NCBI GenBank assembly: GCA_947650285.1
Contig: CANTFL010001055.1
Coordinates: forward strand, 1-64,000
DNA: 64,000 nucleotides
Reading direction: 5' to 3'
Source of the DNA: Hyaloperonospora brassicae
Lineage: Eukaryota; Oomycota; Peronosporomycetes; Peronosporales; Peronosporaceae
Positions 31,462 to 43,708 of the stretch are shown here, one piece after another. Under the pieces are notes generated by a model. It was not told the DNA's origin and made no database searches. It worked only from the letters and a program-made list of their open reading frames with translations. Each line of letters opens with the position of its first letter. The stretch's first letter is position 1. The position numbers and the translations under genes were made by a program.

Positions 31462-32346
31462 TGTTATTGCCCCTTTTATCGTTGTCCGGTATGACGCGCC
31501 GACACCATGTGCAGAACATTAATATATAAATTCTACCGGCAAGAAGCGTGCCAGTAAATTCGCAATCGGTGGTCACTAGCGCACCAATTGTCAAATTGCA
31601 GAAGGATTGAGTAACTGGCTCGATTTTGGCGGGCAAGCTCTTCCAGATTCGCATGCACGGCAGGACGGCAGCAATATTTCAAGTCGCGGGCCAGTATTAC
31701 GGAAGGTGTATTAATTGGGTGGGGCGAAGCTGAGCCGCACACTCTGTCATGCAACCAGGCAATTTCACTTTATCACTTATGGGATCAGCAAAGTAGCATC
31801 TTTCATAGTCCCAGATAGGATCACCGCATTATTGTATCCAGGATGCACGGTAAGTACATGATTTCGGTGATTTATAACTCAATTCATATTTAAAAACTGT
31901 GAAGTCCTCAAGCATTTAAAATGATCGAAAACGACTCACCTATTAACCTCAGATAAACCATGGAAGTCAGTAAGTTCACTTTGATTCGGTTAATGGGTGA
32001 CTTCCTATTCGCTGCCACCATCCGCCCGCTGAATAGATCGCATTATACTGTAGGCTTGCCTGCTTGATAAATAAATTTTTTGCAAACTTCCACGTGTGTT
32101 ATGTGACGTAGCACATCATTCAATAGCACACGATAAGAGGCTTACGATTTTTACCACAACAAACACCGCCGAAAACGTATTGATAGTCGATATCGACAAA
32201 AAGATAAACAGAGGACGACTTATGATAGACCAAGTAAGATTTCTACGCACCCTAAACGATCATTATAGCTCGCCGATGCAACGGGGCACTGCTTACTTCG
32301 TCCTGGAACATAGTTCGGAGCTAACACTGACAGCTGTGAAGGTCAG
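31462..32346. other. No recognisable gene between elements A and D
   Basis: Short frames only. An inverted repeat lies at the end next to the element D LTR (AACACTGAC at about 32324 and GTCAGTGTT at 32342-32350). Confidence 0.45.
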
Positions 32347-32586
32347 TGTTGATGAAAACGAGAGTGTCGTGCTAAGTGCGATCGCGCAAGAGCGCGCGGC
32401 ACGACGACGGTAATGGCGGCCGCTGACTCTGTGATTGAATGTGCATACATTGTGTGAGACAATATTCGGGAATTGCAGATCGAATGGACAGGAATGGTGG
32501 AGAATAAAGAGTAGAAAGGCATAACAAAACACCAATAACAGAATCCTAAGCTACAGTGCTAAAGAGTGCTACCTCTATCTCGAACA
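32347..32586 (+). repeat. Element D 5' LTR
   Basis: 240 bp from TGTTGATG to CTCGAACA; matches 37199-37436 over nearly its whole length with scattered substitutions. Confidence 0.87.
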
Positions 32587-33439
32587 TGTTACTAGCCCAA
32601 AGAGAGAGGGAGACGACAACAACGCAACACATTCAACGCCTGCAATTGGTCACTAAAGGGGCCCGACTGAGCCTGCTGCGATCGTCATTCCTCTCGCTCA
32701 CGCAAGGAGCGCGGACTCCGAAGCGCTGACCAAGGTTCTCGAAATGCTGTCCGGAAAAAATGCAAAGATGTAGAATATGGAAGCCTTGCAAGCAAGGATT
32801 GACGAGGACGAGAGAATGCGCAGCGACGACGAAAGCGGACTGTTCGCCTTCATGCTGGCGCTGACTTTGCCGGCAGCCTTCATCGCAAATCTTTGGAACT
32901 TTCGGACCTTCGAGAACGGCATGGATCAGCAACAATCTCGACGTGCGAATGGCCGGCTTGACGACCTGAGGGTAAGGCCGCAACACTCTGCGCAGCTTGA
33001 CGCCAAGCCACTGACGCAGCTGCCGCCTCAGGATCCATCATACCAGCCGCAGCCGATGTTTTAAACCCCACCAGGTCCACCGCAACAAGTCCCACAGCCC
33101 ATGCACTACCTAATCCTTGATTCAAGGCTACGCAAGCATGAGATCCGCAAGTTGATGGCACCGAGGCGTACGTCGGGCTGGGTCGGATTTTCCACCGGGT
33201 TAGATCTTTTGGCGCCAAGTGGACATGGCCCAAAAGTAGTGCGGTTTTCTTTGGAGTGAGAATGTCAAGACCGAAATGCTCGGCCAGTTTTTGACTAGGA
33301 CCGCCGAGCGTTAATTTAAGAAGCAAGTTGGTTCATGGTGGACTGTGCTGCCGACGCTGCAATACGTGATGCAACGTATGCTGGACACGTTTGAGATAAC
33401 TATCACATCAGCACAAGCCATTAAGGTGTTCACGACCAG

Positions 33440-33775
33440 GAAATAGATCAAGAGTTCGTGGCCGGAGCACTACCTTTACCTAGTGGCTGTCAGTGATGGA
33501 GAAGGTGGCACAGCGCAGCAAGTGCTGGACATCATTATCAGGTATGCTTCACCAGAGCTATCAACGATACTCATGGCCAAGTACGACACGCCCCGCATGG
33601 ACTACCTTATGCACGCGAATTAGCTGTCCCAATTCGCCCAATCTATCAAGATGTAAGTTCGTCCGGGACGTTTGTTCGAGAAGAAGGTCGTGGCGCATGT
33701 GGATGAGTCCACTACGTGCAAGGAGACGCGTACCTGCTATAGATGCGGTAAGGTCGGTCACGTCAAGGCTGATTG
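33440..33775 (+). pseudogene. Element D gag fragment with zinc knuckle
   Basis: A frame reads YLVAVSDGEGGTAQQVLDII, then ELSTILMAKYDTPRMDYL, then after a stop LSQFAQSI, typical of oomycete copia gag. A CCHC knuckle follows, TCYRCGKVGHVKAD, with the final Cys replaced by a stop codon (TGA). RNA-binding would be lost. Confidence 0.75.
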
Positions 33776-33935
33776 ACGCAGAAAATATACTGGTGATGTG
33801 AACGGCGGCCTTCGAGGCAGACGCGATAACAACATGGTACTCACAGTTAGGAAGGAATAGTAATCAATGGATTTGTGCCGTCAAAAATGACCTCGAGATG
33901 GAAATCGGCGACGACGGTGACGCCGGGGCTGACGA

Positions 33936-34160
33936 CTCGGTACTTGATAGTGGTTCCAGTCGTCACCTCGACATCAACGCCACACTATTTATGGACGCAA
34001 GAGATTGTAAAGAAAATTGACACCTTGCAGACGGCGAAACGGTACGCCTATCGCAAGTCAGGAACGTGGTACTGACAGTACTAGAGAAAGAAAGGCAGAA
34101 AACTGTGACGCAGACCGAGGTATTCCCCGCGCCCGAGCTGGTGCGCAACATCGTGTAACA
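33936..34160 (+). pseudogene. Element D protease fragment
   Basis: VLDSGSSRHLDINATLFMDA matches the copia protease start (catalytic Asp in DSGSS). Downstream GETVRLSQVRNVVLTVLEKE and PAPELVRNIV follow after one stop. Confidence 0.78.
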
Positions 34161-34252
34161 CGGAAAGCTAGAGCGTAAGGGGTGGTCTTGTTTACGATGG
34201 TACGACGCGCGGTCCGGCGAGAAGTAGGGACGTTGAAGTCGCATTCGACCTG

Positions 34253-35000
34253 ATGATGTGGTACAATGTTCTGTACGTGAGGACGATGCAGTCAGCACAC
34301 ACGTACCAGACTCTAAACGACGTACTGATGGCAGGTCTGATGCTGGTAAAACCGCCGGGTGATGCGGATGCTGATTTGTCGATAAGATCCCTACTACACT
34401 TTTACCAGCGACTCGGGCATCTCGCTTACGATATCATCGAAAGAATGGATAAGATCCCCAGGTCTGGCATCAAACTCACGGATACAAAGCGGCCGACTTG
34501 CAAATCGTGCGCTGAGGGAAAGCAGATAAATAATTTCCAGTCGCGGAAAGACACTGGCGCGAATTCGCCCATCGGTAAAATCGGTGGAGTGATTTTCTCG
34601 GATTTAAAGGGCCCGATGACGCCGAAGAACAGGTTGAGGAACCGTTACCTTGTAATGTTTACAGATCAAATATCCAACTACTGTCCCGTCTTTCTGGCTC
34701 CTACGAAGGACAAGGGAGCTAAGAAGTTTAAACACTTTCTGGATTTTTTTCGAGCGCCGGTTCGACTCCCGTATCTACGTGCTCCGCACAGACGAGGGTG
34801 GCGAGTACGCGAACGTTGACTTGTTTTGCAAGTCGGCAGGAGCTGCGCAACAAATCAGCGAGGCAAGAAATCAGGCGTCGAACGGCAAGGCAAAGCGCAT
34901 GCACAGGACAGTGCTAAACATGACACGCATTATGATTTTTGTCAGTCGTCTTTTGGTGTCATTTTAGGGGGACGCAGTTGAAAATTTTGCGTATATACTC
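34253..35000 (+). pseudogene. Element D integrase fragment
   Basis: The pre-integrase zinc region (FYQRLGHLAYD, then CKSCAEGKQ) and first core block (FSDLKGPMTPKNRLRNRYL, VMFTDQISNYCPVFL) are in one frame. The next block is shifted and includes VLRTDEGGEYANVDLF and ASNGKAKRMHRTVLNM. The usual final Glu (NGVAER) is replaced, reading NGKAKR. Confidence 0.85.
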
Positions 35001-35639
35001 AACCGCAGTCCAACTAGTGCTAACGCAAAGAGGGCGTTGCCGATGGAGATTTTGAACCGAGCACGCTCCCGACCTGCTTGATAACGTTTCTTTTGGATTG
35101 ATCTGCACGGTTTACCAATACCCGGCATAAACTCGCTAGTGCAACGGGCACAAGTTGGCGTCGTCACCGGTCGCAGTGATGAGAAAAAAGAGTTCAGGGT
35201 GTTTAAATGGAAGGAGAACAAGGTTACGGTGATACTGCACGTGCGACACATTGATACCCTCAGCGTGCAGAAAAATTGTCAGCTTCAACGCGCACTCGAG
35301 TTTGAAGATCAGGCGGTTGCGATGGACACACCAGGCGCAGTTGCTATTGGGTCTAAATCAATGCCTGTTAAAAACATCCCTGCAAAGGATGAGGAACCTG
35401 CGCAAAAGCTGCGATCTGGCAAAAAGAAATTTAAATCCTGGACGCGTGCGGCATACAGGACGCGCAGTTCGACCAAGCGGACGCATGGAACAGGCGGTCA
35501 GGAAAAGCCGGCTTAAGAAGAAGGTGTACAACAAGAAATCTTGGTAGCGTATGTGTACGAGTGAGACCGTAAAAACTATGGGGAGACGATGCGCAGCGCA
35601 CAAAGAAAGGGTTGGGAAAGATCAATGCAAGAAAATTTC

Positions 35640-36560
35640 AAGATCTCAAAGATATTGGCGTGTGGCGCATTATCAAGCGACCTAAATGAAGCAACGCGTT
35701 GCAAAAGAAATGGTTATGCAAGACAGAGACAGATGCCTATGGCCATTTCGAACGTCTAAAGGCAAGACTCGTGGCCTGCGGCAACGAGAATGTTTTTGGG
35801 GTGGACTACCAACTCACCTTTTTGGCCGTCATTGGGGGATGGAGACCATTAAATTAATTCTGGCGCTTTCAGCGATCTGGGGTGTGCCGGCAAAGCACGT
35901 GGATATCCCAACGCCTACGTAAAGGCTGAGAAGGAAGCTCACCTGGATATTTTGCTGCATTTTCCACAAGCGATGGAAATGGGCGAAAAAAATCTCAAGA
36001 CCATTGGAGCAACAAAAAAGGAAAGTCGTTCTTCAGTTACATAAAAGTCGATACGGCCTCAAGTAGGCCAGAAGGCTTTAAGGACAACATCTGCACACTT
36101 GATTGCTGGAAGCTAGTTTCAGCCAGTATGTCTCGGACATGTGCCTCCACTGGAAGGTCGATGACGGCCAGATGGTCTTCTTGGGTGTGTACGCGGACGA
36201 CCTGCTGGCCACCGGAAACGACATAGCTTCTGTCGAATATTTCTTTATCCAGATTGAAAGACTGTTCATCAAGGACCTCGGCGTCGTCAGAAAATGTTTT
36301 GGGATGCGCGTTGCAATGGAAGATGACGGCAGCTACATGCTGGACCAGTCAAAAGCGATATGAGAGATCTTACGCGAGCACGGTCTTAAGAAATCCAACA
36401 CGACGCAAGCTTCGATAGAGTCGGACTGCTACAAAGTGTAACCAGAAGCCTGCGGGATGTTGGGAGTGAGCGCATATGGTAAGGGACCAAGTGTCCGAAC
36501 GATACAATTTCTTGTCGGCAGTCTGCTTATTGTGGCGCGCTGCACACGGCCAGACATCGC
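35640..36560 (+). pseudogene. Element D reverse transcriptase fragments
   Basis: Pieces in several frames: RLKARLVACGNENVFGVDYQ near 35755, and a long segment at 36103-36363 with MVFLGVYADDLLATGNDI (catalytic Y-A-D-D), FFIQIERLFIKDLGVV and MLDQSKAI. Frameshifts and stops separate them. Confidence 0.83.
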
Positions 36561-36719
36561 GTTTAAGTGCATATAGCAACGCGCCCGATCCACCAGCCAC
36601 GACTGCACGACCTCAAGCTCGCAAATTGATTCGCGCGTTAGCTGAAAGGTACGCGCGAATTTAAATTGCGCATGGAGCCGTTAAAGGTTCAAAATGGCGA
36701 GCTGTATCTTATATCTTAA

Positions 36720-37170
36720 TAGGACGCCGACTTCGCCGCCGACAAGTCGGACCGGATGTCTTTGACCGGTAGAAGCGTTCGGCTGAACGGGATGCCGGTA
36801 AGTTGGAAGGCGAAGAAGCAGGGCGGAGTCACACTTTACACCATTGAGGCGGAGTTTGTTGCTGCGTCGGATCAAGCACGTGAACTGCTTGGCATCATCT
36901 AGATGCTTTTCGAAATCGGGAAGCCTCCATGCTTCCGATGGCACTGCATGTCGACAATTAAAGCGGCGTTGAAGCAGTTGACGGGCGAGGTGTCGTCACT
37001 GAAGGCGAATCTCATCGACGTAAGCCTGAAGTTTGTATGAGACTACGCCCAGCGTGGGGTAGTCGCGGCCCAGTATGTGCACTCGGAGCTGCAACTGGCG
37101 GACCTGCTGACAAAGGCCCTCGACGCTGCAAAGCTTGCAGAATTGTGCAGGTTGCTACGACTTGAATAAA
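36720..37170 (+). pseudogene. Element D RNase H fragment
   Basis: A frame reads DADFAADKSDRMSLTGRSV, then VSWKAKKQGGVTLYTIEAEF and VAASDQARELLGI, and ends with QYVHSELQLADLLTKAL. These are the standard copia RNase H blocks up to the polyprotein end, just before the 3' LTR. Confidence 0.83.
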
Positions 37171-37198
37171 TGGGCGAAAAGTCATGACCGAAGAGGAG

Positions 37199-37436
37199 TG
37201 TTAAAAACGATATTGTCGTGCTAAGTGCGATCGCGCAAGAGCGCGCGGCACGACGACGGGAATGATGGCAATTGACTTTGTGATTTAATGTGCATACATT
37301 GTGTGAGACAATATTCGGGAATTGCAGGTCGAATGGACAGGAATGGTGAAGAATAAAAATTATAAAAGGCATAACAAATCACCAATTACAGAATCCTAAG
37401 CTACAGTGCTAAAGAGTGCTATCTCTATCTCGAACA
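37199..37436 (+). repeat. Element D 3' LTR
   Basis: 238 bp, starts TGTTAAAA, ends CTCGAACA; partner of 32347-32586. Confidence 0.87.
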
Positions 37437-37443
37437 AGTGCCA

Positions 37444-37801
37444 TGTTAGGTATAGACACTATACAGAGAAAGGGTAAATAACTAAGGCAAGCCTCTAGGA
37501 GTGATAAAATTAAATGTGATATGTTATACATTAAGTCTTATAACTCTTGATTTCTCTGTTTTGACCTAAATTAATTTAATTAATATAAATAAACGTATGA
37601 TGTCGTCTACTCACCATCGATTTTACGCGACTAGCAGCGATTGGTGGGTTGTGTAATCACAATATCAAGTAATGTGAAGACCTTTGGGTCGTCTCAACAA
37701 TATCACTATACTTAGTGGTATTGTTTATCAAATATTCAGCAGAATATATTTTATTACCAGTTCACGCAATGGTAATTTCATGTAACGGGCTACGTCGTTA
37801 A
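37444..37801 (-). repeat. Diverged LTR E1 of the A/B family, inverted
   Basis: The reverse complement follows the A/B LTR blocks in order: a CCCGTTACATGA.. start, AAAGGTC, AACCCACCAATCGCTG, and the TTAAGTC..TTGACC..TTAATTAATATAA segment. It starts a few bases outside the element D LTR. The terminal TG/CA are partly lost; ends are approximate. Confidence 0.65.
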
Positions 37802-38398
37802 AGACGAGGCACCGAATCAAATTGTGGATACTTGCCGAAGTAAAGTGCGTATTCAAACAACGCATCGCAGCGAATGTGCTTTGTCATAGCCAATTTCGCA
37901 ATCAGTAGACCATGATGAATACAAGTACCGGCCGTTTAATGGACATGTACATTGAGGCAGCTTATACGCGACATGTATAAATTTTCGTACTACATGCGAT
38001 GCATCGGCTAAAAATGGTATTGAAGTCCATTCTTTATCACACATCACAGCTCAACGGATCACGGTCCATCGATAACGATTCCACAGTATTATATAAAATA
38101 GAAACTTTTGATCGTAAAAAACAGGCTTTTGACCTTCTTACTATGCATGTAATGCTTTCGTGGAACCTTCTGGTTGTAGCATGTTCAGCTCAACAACCGT
38201 CCTGATTTGTTGCGATTCCATTCATCGATATCACAAATATATAATACTAGCTTGTACGAGAAGCTCATACACGCGAGTCTGTTCAATCAGTTCGAGCTAT
38301 CGACAAAGCGAAGTACTTCGTATCACTAATACGACCTTTGTCGATAACCCGTGAGTCTGCTTAAAAGACGCACCATTGAATTCACGTATAATGCGCAG

Positions 38399-38867
38399 TG
38401 TTACGCGGCACTCTCTTACCAAATGACTGGTAAGACCTTGTGTTGACTAAACACAAGGCTGCATGCTTCCGACGTCACGTGCATGTGGCGTAAGGAAGCG
38501 CAACGAAGTAAACAGAAGTCGAAAGCTGTGTCTAAGTGTAATAGTAGAGCTGTATAGAAAATATCGTCAAGCTTTATTGTAAATCATCTTTTATCTTATT
38601 ATAACTATATTAAACGACCAACTCCTATTAAAAATTTCATGCTTACCATTCGTTGCGCGCGTCCAGCAAAACTTAGTGGTTAATTTAGTTGATGCACGCG
38701 GTATATCAACCAAGAAGTAGATCACCCAAGAATATTACCCTCGGGGGTAATATTCCGCCAACATTATATCTTTTCGAGTGATAATGATTGAACATTATCA
38801 ATATGTGTAATATTTGTAAAATGATACATTTGTATTAATTTTAATGCAACGGGCCTACCCCGTTACA
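38399..38867 (-). repeat. Solo LTR E2 of an A/B-related family, inverted
   Basis: 469 bp bounded by TG...CA; reverse complement starts TGTAACGGGG. The flanks are CGCAG and CGCTG, a 5-bp duplication with one change, so it is most likely a solo LTR left by recombination. It carries the hairpin style of the family: CTTACC/GGTAAG, CCTTGTGTT/AACACAAGG, AATATTACC/GGTAATATT and GATAATG/CATTATC. Confidence 0.75.
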
Positions 38868-39908
38868 CGCTGTGTACAACGACAGGACTTCTTATAGCTA
38901 TTCAAAACATATTACTATATGTTTTGTTACTTTGTTATAATCCGAATATTACGTAACGCGTTGTGCCTCTAGATTTTCACCGTTTCATCTTTCTATACGA
39001 CGTCATCTATGGTAACTATTCGAGACGCAAGATGGAGGAGGACATATATGGTTGGGCGAAATTGTCAAATTGATAGTCATCATATCATGAGAAAATTTGA
39101 AGTGATAGGTGTTAAAGTTGTATGTGCACTAGTTGAGTAGTGCTCCAAAAGCCATGCCTTGTAACTATCATATCCCGCCGAATCGGTATTCGCAATGAAA
39201 TTACCAATTTGCTACTAGCAGCAACATTATTAAATAATCTCCCTCGACCTTCAGGTATGCCTCGAATCGGGTATTTTCACAGCCCTCGTATATATCCCCG
39301 GTATAAAAAAGCCTGTTTCAATTATAACCGGATTATATTCCATATATTTAATACTTTTGCTGCGTGGACGATGAAAGATATAATATTGACAGTAAGTCCA
39401 CCATATCGCTACAAGGCTTTTTGTTATTATTAAAATCGATGAGCATTACAATTCTTTATCATTAATCGCTCACAACATTCGTGAGGCTCTCGGCTGGAGG
39501 CACATGTCAGCTTTTCTTTTTTTTGGAAGTTGGCACATTTGCGCGTTCGACGTAGTCCTCAGTGTAGATCCATGCCTTTTTAGCATGAAGGTGTGCTGCA
39601 TCATTTTCTGCATTGTTATCTAAGCAAAGCGATTCCTTTAAAATCAATTTATTGGCGAAGAGCTCTATTCGTGATTCCCGACGGACAAGTCCATACATAT
39701 GTGCCTTTAAAGTCCATTCTTACGTGCTAATATTATTATGTGCTTTAAGTATTCCATATATGAATGAAATGAAGGTGTACGAATACAGATTTGACCGTCA
39801 TATTGCATTGAACATTACTTAATTTAAACGCAAACACATTGTAGCAAGTACGATTTTTTCTTCCAATCGTACGGTGCTAAATTTAGATTGCGATATATTT
39901 GCGGCTTT
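38868..39908. other. No recognisable gene between E2 and E3
   Basis: Short frames only, AT-rich; nothing resembling a domain or RNA gene. Confidence 0.45.
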
Positions 39909-40320
39909 TGTAATGGGGCACTGGTAGTCACGTACTTACAACCAGTAAGTAGAAAAAATTTATTGGAAACAGAGCATGCCAGTGCCTTATCACCTCACGT
40001 ACACTGTAAGAGGAAGACTTGTACTCCGACGATGTAATTTCACAGTGGTAAAAGTACACTATTACATATGGCCAAGTCTTAAAAATATATCTGTGTCAAT
40101 AAGTACTAACTCATTTATACTTACATAAGAAAATGAATTGTGACATTTACTCACCACCCATTGCGCGCGTCAAGCGGTGATTGATGGGGTGTTGATATCA
40201 TTCCATTTATTAAAAGATGAGCAGGCCTTTGGAAAAATAAACAATACTTACGTTATGCTGTGATATTCGGAGAGGAGCATTTAATGTAAAATCCTTATCA
40301 CCAGATCATGTATGTGGTAC
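39909..40320 (-). repeat. Truncated diverged LTR E3 of the A/B family, inverted
   Basis: Starts TGTAATGGGGCAC, the inverted A/B LTR end. It continues through a CACCCATTGCGCGCGTCAAG block and GATATCA matching the A/B LTR, then fades near CACCAGATCATGTA. The expected final CCCGTTACA is missing. Confidence 0.65.
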
Positions 40321-41330
40321 TATCATGTGAAAGCGTTACGAAGAGCTCAAGACAGACCAATTGAAGGGTTCACAGTTGATCATACAGGTATACAGTACGG
40401 AATGGACCCGAGTACCCCCCGTGAGCTTGCAAGTCTTGGCAAATGGAACATCGCACCTCCCATCAAATATTTTTAAGGAATTGGTCTTTACATATATATT
40501 ACGGGTACCTAGATTAAATGAAGGATCTAGAGATCACGGTGAGATCACTGGCAAATTAATTAATATGAAGCAAGAACGTGAAATTGAAGTCCGAGCGACA
40601 GGAATATCGGCGGAGACAGGAGGATGCACAAGCCCCCCCTGATCGATAAACTTTTGGGAGGAACTTTTACAATCGGGCATTGAAAAAATAATTTAGCTTT
40701 TGATATGATCGATAAACAGTGACTGTTGTACCGAAGTCGAATCGAAGAATCTGCGCAGACCGCTTTGAAAATCGCAACTCATCAAAGTAAAGTCCGCCAA
40801 CGTATTTGAATTTTACCCCCTCGTCGACACATCACCAGATATCGAGATTAAGACGATGACCATTCAGAATCTGCATGGTCAACAAAGAAGAAAACTTTTC
40901 ATGATCGAAAAGTTTTCGACCACTAGATCAACAAGCCCTTAAGACCGAAGATTGCGGTTAATAGAACATGATCGAGGATTTACCGAGATCTCGATGCCAA
41001 ATTCTAACCCAAGACCATAGAGACTAAATCTCGAGCTCAAATGGATCTGAGCTTTGGGCAAATTGTTCACGATCATAGAAATTGCACCAAATCAACCCTA
41101 TATGATCGCGTTCATATTAATTATCCGGATCTTAAATGATACGGATATTTACCTAGGCAAAATTAAGGCGATAGAGATAGAGATGTGGTTTACGGAATTT
41201 CCGAACAAGGCATTCCGTACTTTTCACTTAATTATAGGAGTGGTGAGCTCGCCGAGATAAGTCGGAGCACATCGAAGTCGACGAATGACGGTTCTAATAG
41301 GGAAGACTCGATGAGTCAATACCTGACTAT
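40321..41330. other. No recognisable gene; possible outer part of element G
   Basis: A 93-codon frame at 40361-40642 (+) matches no family I know. The rest is AT-rich with GATCGA-type words. It may include the decayed 5' LTR of element G, but I could not align it to the 3' side. Confidence 0.35.
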
Positions 41331-41450
41331 CCAAGACTAGACCAGGGAAGACTTGACGAGCCAAGACTTTTCGAGGGAAGACTAGGCGAGGGAAGACTTG
41401 ACGAGGGAAGACTAGACGAGAGGAGACTGGACGAGCCAAGACCCGAAGAG
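41331..41450 (+). repeat. 15-bp minisatellite, eight units
   Basis: Eight consecutive 15-mers of consensus GGAAGACTWGACGAG (variants CCAAGACTTTTCGAG, GGAAGACTAGGCGAG and others). Because 15 is a multiple of three, open frames on the minus strand read as Leu/Val/Phe/Pro or Ser-rich pentapeptide repeats; I do not regard these as genes. Confidence 0.88.
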
Positions 41451-41747
41451 AAAGCAAGATGATAGATTGTCCATTCTACAAGATATAAGTAAAGAACGAC
41501 GATGGGGGAGTGAAGGAGATCCAATCAATGGTCCTTTTGCAATCCGGAAGAGAATTAGAGATAATCAATAGAGAGCGCAATTTTCCAAGTCCAAGACACA
41601 TGTAAACGTTTAAGGTAATCCCTGCATGGGCTAGATTATGCGTGCTGTCGAGCCTTAGGGAGAATAGCTTGTAGAGGTCACGATTGGAAGCGCTAAGTGT
41701 TAAGTCGGCCCAGGGTGGGTATAACTCGCTTCCAGAGAAAGTCAAGT

Positions 41748-41890
41748 CTCGTCGCGCGGCGAATCGGTGACCCAGTTGACGGCACCGATTACTGACTCGT
41801 CGGATGGCGAGCCGGGTACCCGATAGACGGTACCGCTTTAAGACTTGCAAACGGCGAGCCAGGGACCCAATTGACGGCACTATATAAAGA
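41748..41890 (+). repeat. Tandem repeat of three units of about 48 bp
   Basis: Units 41748-41795, 41796-41843 and 41844-41890 share GGCGARYC, GRCCCAGTTGACGGCAC-like and GGTACC cores and end ..GA before CTCGTC/CTTGCA. It lies just upstream of the element G gag region and may be part of its LTR or leader. Confidence 0.7.
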
Positions 41891-42312
41891 CTCGTCAAGC
41901 GTCAAGCTGGTGGGTATATAACCAAGGGTACCGTAAGTCTTCCAGTCGGGCGTATACTGCGCCCGGTGACCCGTAAAAGCGTGAAAACACCGACGTCAAC
42001 CCATTGGTCCGAGGTCATAGGATTAGAGAAACGGAAAATGCTGAGCACAGGCAGTCTTACTGAAAGAATTGCAAGTGGTTAAAGACATTCAGCTAGGAGA
42101 GCGCGACAACTGAACCCGAAGGGCCGAACCGCAAAGGGATTTGATCCGACGTACAATCCCAACTGCGCCGACTAGTTCGGCGATTGTTGTGTCGTGAGGT
42201 TGAGACTATACTACCAGAGATCTGACTAAATACTATGACACATCTGGTGCTGCGACCCGGGAGCTCAGGGTGTGCGATTGGTTAAGCAGGTACCAAACAA
42301 CCAAGGAGCTTT

Positions 42313-43703
42313 ATGTTCACCGAATCGGAAGACGCAAGCGACACGACATCGATGACAGCCGGAAGCCTCCGCTTTCTTAGTCGAACTCGGCGAAATCGAT
42401 CATCACCCACGATGACGCTAGGTTGTATCGAGCCAATCATTTTGACGACTTCGAAGCGAGAAACTAAGATAGTGAGGAGGATGGACACGCTAATGAAAAC
42501 GATGACTTTGTATTCAATCATGAAGCAAAAGAAATTTTGCTGCAGGTGGGCCACGTCAGCAATTCTTGCGTGGTTAAAAGACGTCAAGACGACGAGCGCG
42601 ACGAAGAAGAAGATGGTGGTCAAGGTGTGACACCTGGTGAGCGCCTACGCTAGCTCCCAAGGGCCACGATGATTGATGATAAACCTCTAGCGCATCGTTC
42701 TCTGTGCCAACTCGTCGAAGGAATGGAGAATAGTCTCTGTACAAATGTTTAAGCTTAAGTCATCCTAGCAAGCGTCATGGTCGAATCGAAGCAATGCATT
42801 AATGAAACCCCTCAACATGATTTCTCTAGAACAGCTATCTTACAGCACGGTGATGCTAATACGAGCAATGGGGGTATAAGTGCCATAAGGTTCCCACGAA
42901 GCTGATCTTATCGGACTTTGAGGCTCCCTTGGCAGGCAGCGAGTTGGTGAGGTGGAATCGTTAGCTGAAGGAAGTGTTCGGGGTGCAAGGTGGACGAAGT
43001 CCTCTGTTCCGTTGAACCGTCGAGCATAGGTGGATATGATGCTCGTGAAAGAAAAAAGACCGGCACAATCTTCTCGATGAACAAGTCTTGCGAGAAGTTG
43101 AAGACCTGGGACCGGTGAACACGCCACGTTTTAAAACACCAGAGCCAAAACGCGGAGTTCGATCGAGGGTGGAAGTCATTCCGTACTAAGTTCATTCCCA
43201 CATGATCACATCACCGCGCACTCCTCGGACGATGGAGCTTCCACACCCAAGGTAGTGATGGGGTCGGACATGACGACAGAGGATGAGTAGTAAGTAAGAT
43301 TATAAAGACGCGTACGACGATCATTAAGAAGTCGATGAGCGACCAATCAACCTTAAGAGACAGTATAGCTATGGTGATGCTGAAATTGAAATAGGCCACG
43401 TCATGGGATTGGAGAATACAAACGCCATTAGAGAAAACGCCAGGTTTGAGTGAAAGCGCTATCGTTCTGAAGACGTCTTGCAATGGATCAAACAATTCAC
43501 CTACGAGATGATGGGAAAGCGTCAACCGCAAGACGAATGATGCGAATTTTTAATTATGCTGTGCCTGGAAAAGGCGGCCAAGTGTTGGTATCGACAACTT
43601 CCGAAGAAGACGCAGCGGAAGTGGAAGCTGCTCAGCAACGATATAATGAACTATTACTGATTGGAGTCCGACCAGTCCGCTAGGTCAAGGTATCACTCAG
43701 CAA
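42313..43703 (+). pseudogene. Element G gag, 5' part
   Basis: Broken frames; the most convincing segment is 43483-43683. It reads HLRDDGKASTARRMMRI, then EEDAAEVEAAQQRYNELLL, a pattern I associate with gag N-terminal regions of oomycete Ty3/gypsy elements. Element B interrupts about 25 bp further on. Confidence 0.4.
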
Positions 43704-43708
43704 AGTGG
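43704..43708 (+). repeat. Target-site duplication of element B (left)
   Basis: AGTGG directly precedes the 5' LTR and is repeated exactly at 51691-51695. Confidence 0.88.

Larger units (their letters stand above)
32347..37436 (+). mobile_element. Element D: degenerate Ty1/copia retrotransposon
   Basis: About 5.1 kb with 240-bp and 238-bp LTRs. Domain order gag, protease, integrase, RT, RNase H identifies a copia element. Frames change repeatedly and several stops are present, so it is inactive. No matching TSD is visible (GTCAG left, AGTGC right), which suggests an old or rearranged insertion. GAAGAGGAG directly before the 3' LTR is a plausible polypurine tract. Confidence 0.88.

Noticed and set aside
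34750..34785. tRNA-like T-arm (GGTTCGACTCC) in element D
   Set aside because: No acceptor, D or anticodon arms fit around it, and the bases encode the expected copia integrase block (RFDSRIYVLRTDEGGEY).
32342..37441. Target-site duplication for element D
   Set aside because: GTCAG on the left does not match AGTGC on the right at any small offset I tried.
41224..41524. Repeat-rich minus-strand proteins (LVFPR or SSLPS units)
   Set aside because: They follow from a 15-bp minisatellite whose length is a multiple of three.
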